Positions 61,741 through 64,000 of a stretch of 64,000 bases of DNA are shown one piece after another. Every line of letters starts with the position of its first letter. Within the stretch, counting starts at the first letter, position 1. Below the pieces are notes generated by a model. The model saw nothing but the letters and a program-made list of their open reading frames with translations, was not told the DNA's origin and did no database searches. Both the position numbers and the translations under genes were made by a program. Source of the stretch: Streptomyces flavotricini (GTDB lineage Bacteria > Actinomycetota > Actinomycetes > Streptomycetales > Streptomycetaceae); the NCBI RefSeq assembly GCF_020639365.1, contig NZ_JAINUL010000001.1, positions 5,832,404-5,896,403 on the forward strand, given 5' to 3'.

Positions 61741-62805
61741 CTACCCCAGGCCGACGGCCGACCACGCCTTCTGGAGGGCCTGGTGCTCCGCTCCGCCGTC
61801 CCCGTACCGGGCCACGGCGGCCGCCACCGACAGCCGGGCGAAGTCCTTGAAGTCCGCGTCCGAGGCCAGCTCGCCGCCCGTCAGCGTGTCGTACCAGATC
61901 CGCCCGGCCCGCTCCCAGGCCTTGCCGCCGAGCTCGGTCGCCAGCAGGTAGAAGGCGTGGTTCGGGATGCCCGAGTTGATGTGCACCCCGCCGTTGTCCT
62001 GCGAGGTCTTCACGTAGTCGTCCATCGTCGCCGGCTGCGGGTCCTTGCCGAGCTCGTCGTCGTCGTACGCCGTGCCCGGCGCCTTCATCGAGCGCAGCGC
62101 GACCCCGCTGACATCCGGCCCCAGCAGGCCGGCGCCGATCAGCCAGTCCGCGTCCTGGGCCGTCTGGTCCAGCGAGTACTGCTTGATCAGCGAGCCGAAG
62201 ACGTCGGACATCGACTCGTTCAGCGCGCCCGACTGCCCGTGGTACTCGAGGTTCGCCGTGTACTGGGTGACCCCGTGCGTGAGCTCGTGCCCGATGACGT
62301 CGATCGACACGGTGAAGTCGAGGAAGATGTCCCCGTCCCCGTCGCCGAACACCATCTGCTGGCCGTCCCAGAAGGCGTTGTTGTAGTCCTGGCCGTAGTG
62401 CACGCTCGCGTCCAGGGCCAGCCCGGAGTCGTCGATCGAGTGCCGGCCGAAGCCCTTCAGGAACAGCTCGTACGTGGCGCCGAGCCCGGCGTACGCACGG
62501 TTGACGGTGGCGTCGCCGGTGGGCTCGGCGCCCTCCGCGCGCACCTTCTTCCCGGGCAGCCGGGTGCGGTGCTGGGCGTCGTAGACGGTCCGGCGGGGCG
62601 CGTCGGAGACGGGCGTCCCCACGGCGGGGGCGATGCCGCGCAGGGTCGTGACGCTGCGCCGGGTGCGCAGCAGGGCGTCCTGTTCGAGGGTGCGCTGGGC
62701 GGCGTCGGCGCGCCGGAGCTGCTCGGACCGGGCGATCTTGTCGAGCAGGTGGGGCGGGACCACCGTGCAGAAGACGGGGTGGCGGGAAACGTGGGAGGCG
62801 TCCAT
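61741..62805 (-). CDS. M4-family (protealysin-like) metallopeptidase
   Basis: 354-residue zinc peptidase with HELTH at residues 173-177, the third ligand region NESMSDVFG and the substrate-binding DNGGVHINSGIPNHAFY. A short propeptide carries the PPHL motif (VVPPHLLDKIA) instead of a signal peptide and long FTP prodomain, as in protealysin-like members. The start is unclear: ATG 62805 (used here), ATG 62829 and ATG 62853 are all in frame and none has a good RBS. Paired with the inhibitor gene just downstream. Confidence 0.88.
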   Translation of the reverse strand: MDASHVSRHPVFCTVVPPHLLDKIARSEQLRRADAAQRTLEQDALLRTRRSVTTLRGIAPAVGTPVSDAPRRTVYDAQHRTRLPGKKVRAEGAEPTGDATVNRAYAGLGATYELFLKGFGRHSIDDSGLALDASVHYGQDYNNAFWDGQQMVFGDGDGDIFLDFTVSIDVIGHELTHGVTQYTANLEYHGQSGALNESMSDVFGSLIKQYSLDQTAQDADWLIGAGLLGPDVSGVALRSMKAPGTAYDDDELGKDPQPATMDDYVKTSQDNGGVHINSGIPNHAFYLLATELGGKAWERAGRIWYDTLTGGELASDADFKDFARLSVAAAVARYGDGGAEHQALQKAWSAVGLG

Positions 62806-62924
62806 CCCGGCAATGTGGCAGTGAGTCATGATGCTGTCACTACTCGCAACCATGATTCATTCGGTTGTCTGAAAGCGGTCACGCCGCGTTGACGGATCGG
62901 CCGGACCTGTATCGATATAAGCGA

Positions 62925-62944
62925 TGTACCTCACATTAGGTACA
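62925..62944. promoter_or_regulatory. Inverted repeat, candidate operator
   Basis: TGTACCT-CACATT-AGGTACA, perfect 7-bp arms with a 6-nt spacer, in an AT-rich patch between the divergent M4 peptidase and leuA. The 20-bp size fits a dimeric regulator site. The regulator is unknown. Confidence 0.5.
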
Positions 62945-63018
62945 AATCGGACAGGGCGGTCCCGCATACTGAAACAGGTCCTCGCGTTACGGCGCGGCTC
63001 GGTTAGGCTCGGTCCATC

Positions 63019-63066
63019 ATGCGTTTCGGGCTGCTTCTCCTTAGCTGCCGCGGCGAGGGTCTGTAG
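63019..63066 (+). CDS. leuA leader peptide, 15 aa
   Basis: MRFGLLLLSCRGEGL, with four consecutive Leu codons CTG CTT CTC CTT (63031-63042) and a fifth just before the TAG stop. Typical leu leader, upstream of the leuA attenuator hairpins. A leuA leader of this kind has been described for S. coelicolor (from memory). Confidence 0.88.
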   Translation: MRFGLLLLSCRGEGL

Positions 63067-63111
63067 TCGTAGGCCGACCCCCTCCCCGCGGAGTTTGGTG
63101 TTGCGGTTTTT
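63048..63111 (+). promoter_or_regulatory. leuA transcription attenuator
   Basis: Hairpin A pairs CCGCGGCGAGGG (63048-63059) with CCCTCCCCGCGG (63080-63091), 11 bp with one mismatch. Hairpin B uses CCGC (63086-63089) with GCGG (63103-63106) followed by five T (63107-63111). The two share CCGC, so they exclude each other. A ribosome stalled on the Leu codons would allow A and prevent B, giving leuA expression when leucine is short. Hairpin B is short and weak as drawn. Confidence 0.65.
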
Positions 63112-63169
63112 ACGACCGCCGTCGGCCGTCCCAGCGAACTACACGCGGACACGCGAGGAGCCCAACGCC

Positions 63170-64000
63170 ATGAGCCAGCAGCCTTTTGTCGGTCGCCCCA
63201 CGCCCATCACCAACGCGACCCACACCCAGAAGACCTCCGGGATGCCGATCCACAAGTACGGCCGCTACGAGCAGGTCGACATCGCGGACCGCACCTGGCC
63301 GGACGCCCGCGTGACCAAGGCCCCCCGCTGGCTCTCCACCGACCTGCGCGACGGCAACCAGTCGCTGATCGACCCGATGACCCCCGCCCGCAAGCGCGAG
63401 ATGTTCGACCTGCTGGTGCGCATGGGCTACAAGGAGATCGAGGTCGGCTTCCCCTCCTCCGGCGAGACCGACTTCGCCTTCGTGCGCTCCATCATCGAAG
63501 AGGGCGCGATCCCGGACGATGTCACGATCTCCGTACTGACCCAGGCCCGCGAGGACCTGATCGAGCGGACCGTCGAGTCGCTGATCGGCGCCAAGCGCGC
63601 CACCGTGCACCTGTACAACGCGACCGCTCCCACCTTCCGCCGCGTGGTCTTCCGCGGCTCCAAGGAGCAGATCAAGCAGATCGCCGTCGACGGCACCCGC
63701 CTGGTCATGGAGTACGCCGAGAAGCTGCTGGGCCCGGAGACCACCTTCGGCTACCAGTACAGCCCGGAGATCTTCACCGACACCGAGCTGGACTTCGCCC
63801 TGGAGGTCTGCGAGGCCGTCTGTGACGTCTGGCAGCCGTCCGAGGGCCGCGAGATCATCCTGAACCTGCCGGCCACCGTGGAGCGCTCGACGCCGTCCAC
63901 GCACGCGGACCGCTTCGAGTGGATGGCCCGCAACCTGACCCGCCGCGAGCACATCTGCATCTCCGTGCACCCGCACAACGACCGCGGCACCGCCGTCGCC
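63170..64000 (+). CDS. leuA: 2-isopropylmalate synthase, 3'-truncated by window edge
   Basis: First enzyme of leucine synthesis: acetyl-CoA plus 2-oxoisovalerate gives 2-isopropylmalate. The 277 visible residues show the TIM barrel with the metal motif LRDGNQSLIDP, GYKEIEVGFPSSGETDF, LYNATAPTFRRVV and the HPHNDRGTAVA active-site strand. ATG 63170 has CGAGGAG upstream. It has no stop inside the window. The C-terminal regulatory domain is outside. Confidence 0.96.
   Translation, partial: MSQQPFVGRPTPITNATHTQKTSGMPIHKYGRYEQVDIADRTWPDARVTKAPRWLSTDLRDGNQSLIDPMTPARKREMFDLLVRMGYKEIEVGFPSSGETDFAFVRSIIEEGAIPDDVTISVLTQAREDLIERTVESLIGAKRATVHLYNATAPTFRRVVFRGSKEQIKQIAVDGTRLVMEYAEKLLGPETTFGYQYSPEIFTDTELDFALEVCEAVCDVWQPSEGREIILNLPATVERSTPSTHADRFEWMARNLTRREHICISVHPHNDRGTAVA

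Larger units (their letters stand above)
62854..63169. other. M4 peptidase / leuA divergent intergenic region
   Basis: 316 nt between divergent genes. It is noticeably more AT-rich in its first 90 nt. It contains the palindrome at 62925-62944, a TATCGATA self-complementary octamer (62910-62917), a possible -10 TAGGCT (63004-63009) before the leuA leader ATG, the leader peptide and the attenuator. Confidence 0.6.

Noticed and set aside
1..64000. CRISPR array, prophage, insertion sequence or secondary-metabolite cluster
   Set aside because: No regularly spaced repeats, transposase, integrase, phage structural genes, or PKS/NRPS domains were found on either strand.

Overview
The window is high-GC DNA from a Streptomyces or very close relative. 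Evidence: codon third positions are almost always G or C, GTG starts and leaderless transcripts are common, the order rne-rplU-rpmA-obgE, proB/proA, nadD, rsfS, leuS, comEA/comEC, holA, rpsT, lepA, hemW, hrcA-dnaJ, phoH-ybeY, era, leuA is the classic Streptomyces core, and many gene ends carry long GC-rich hairpins without T-runs. No insertion sequence, prophage, CRISPR array or biosynthetic gene cluster is visible.

Layout. 1-5.6 kb: 3' part of a large RNase E/G with low-complexity flanks, then rplU-rpmA and obgE. 5.7-14.1 kb: an envelope-polymer locus with a GT2 glycosyltransferase, a UDP-glucose epimerase, a GT4 enzyme translationally coupled to a fused GT2/CDP-glycerol-phosphotransferase-like protein, and a GtrB/GtrA-type pair. 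14.2-17.3 kb: proB, a small conserved gene and proA. 17.4-23 kb: two single-pass membrane proteins sharing an N-terminal motif, an M48 protease, a 55-residue membrane protein, nadD and an LCP-family protein. With the glycosyltransferases this resembles the S. coelicolor region whose LCP protein has been linked to wall glycopolymer attachment and sporulation (from memory of the literature). 23-28 kb: rsfS, a phosphatase, two identical tRNA-Ala(GGC) genes around a small zinc-ribbon gene, and leuS behind a Leu-codon leader peptide and intrinsic terminator.

28-43 kb: a coiled-coil membrane protein, DegV, comEA-comEC, a YceI-type protein, holA, rpsT, lepA, an acyl-CoA ligase, a rearranged hemW, and two genes on the minus strand. 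43.5-49.2 kb: hrcA-dnaJ under a CIRCE-like operator, then a nitronate-monooxygenase-like gene, rsmE, a HIT protein and RNase Z. 49-59.6 kb: an MFS gene divergent from a PfkB kinase, the phoH-ybeY-CBS-YjbR operon, a cytidine-deaminase-like protein lacking its zinc ligands, an MFS gene divergent from a GlxA-type regulator, and a secreted repeat-domain protein. 59.7-64 kb: era, a methyltransferase, an M4 peptidase with its emfourin-type inhibitor, and leuA (cut by the window end) behind a classic Leu attenuator.

Most genes are housekeeping. The points most worth a second look are: a perfect 95-bp duplication that overwrites the 5' end of hemW; a probable attenuator in front of leuS; six perfect heptamer repeats over the leuS stop; a comEC frame that stays open through the whole next gene; catalytic-residue loss in the LCP and deaminase-like proteins; and the paired membrane proteins of the wall locus. 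No clearly new multi-gene system is evident.
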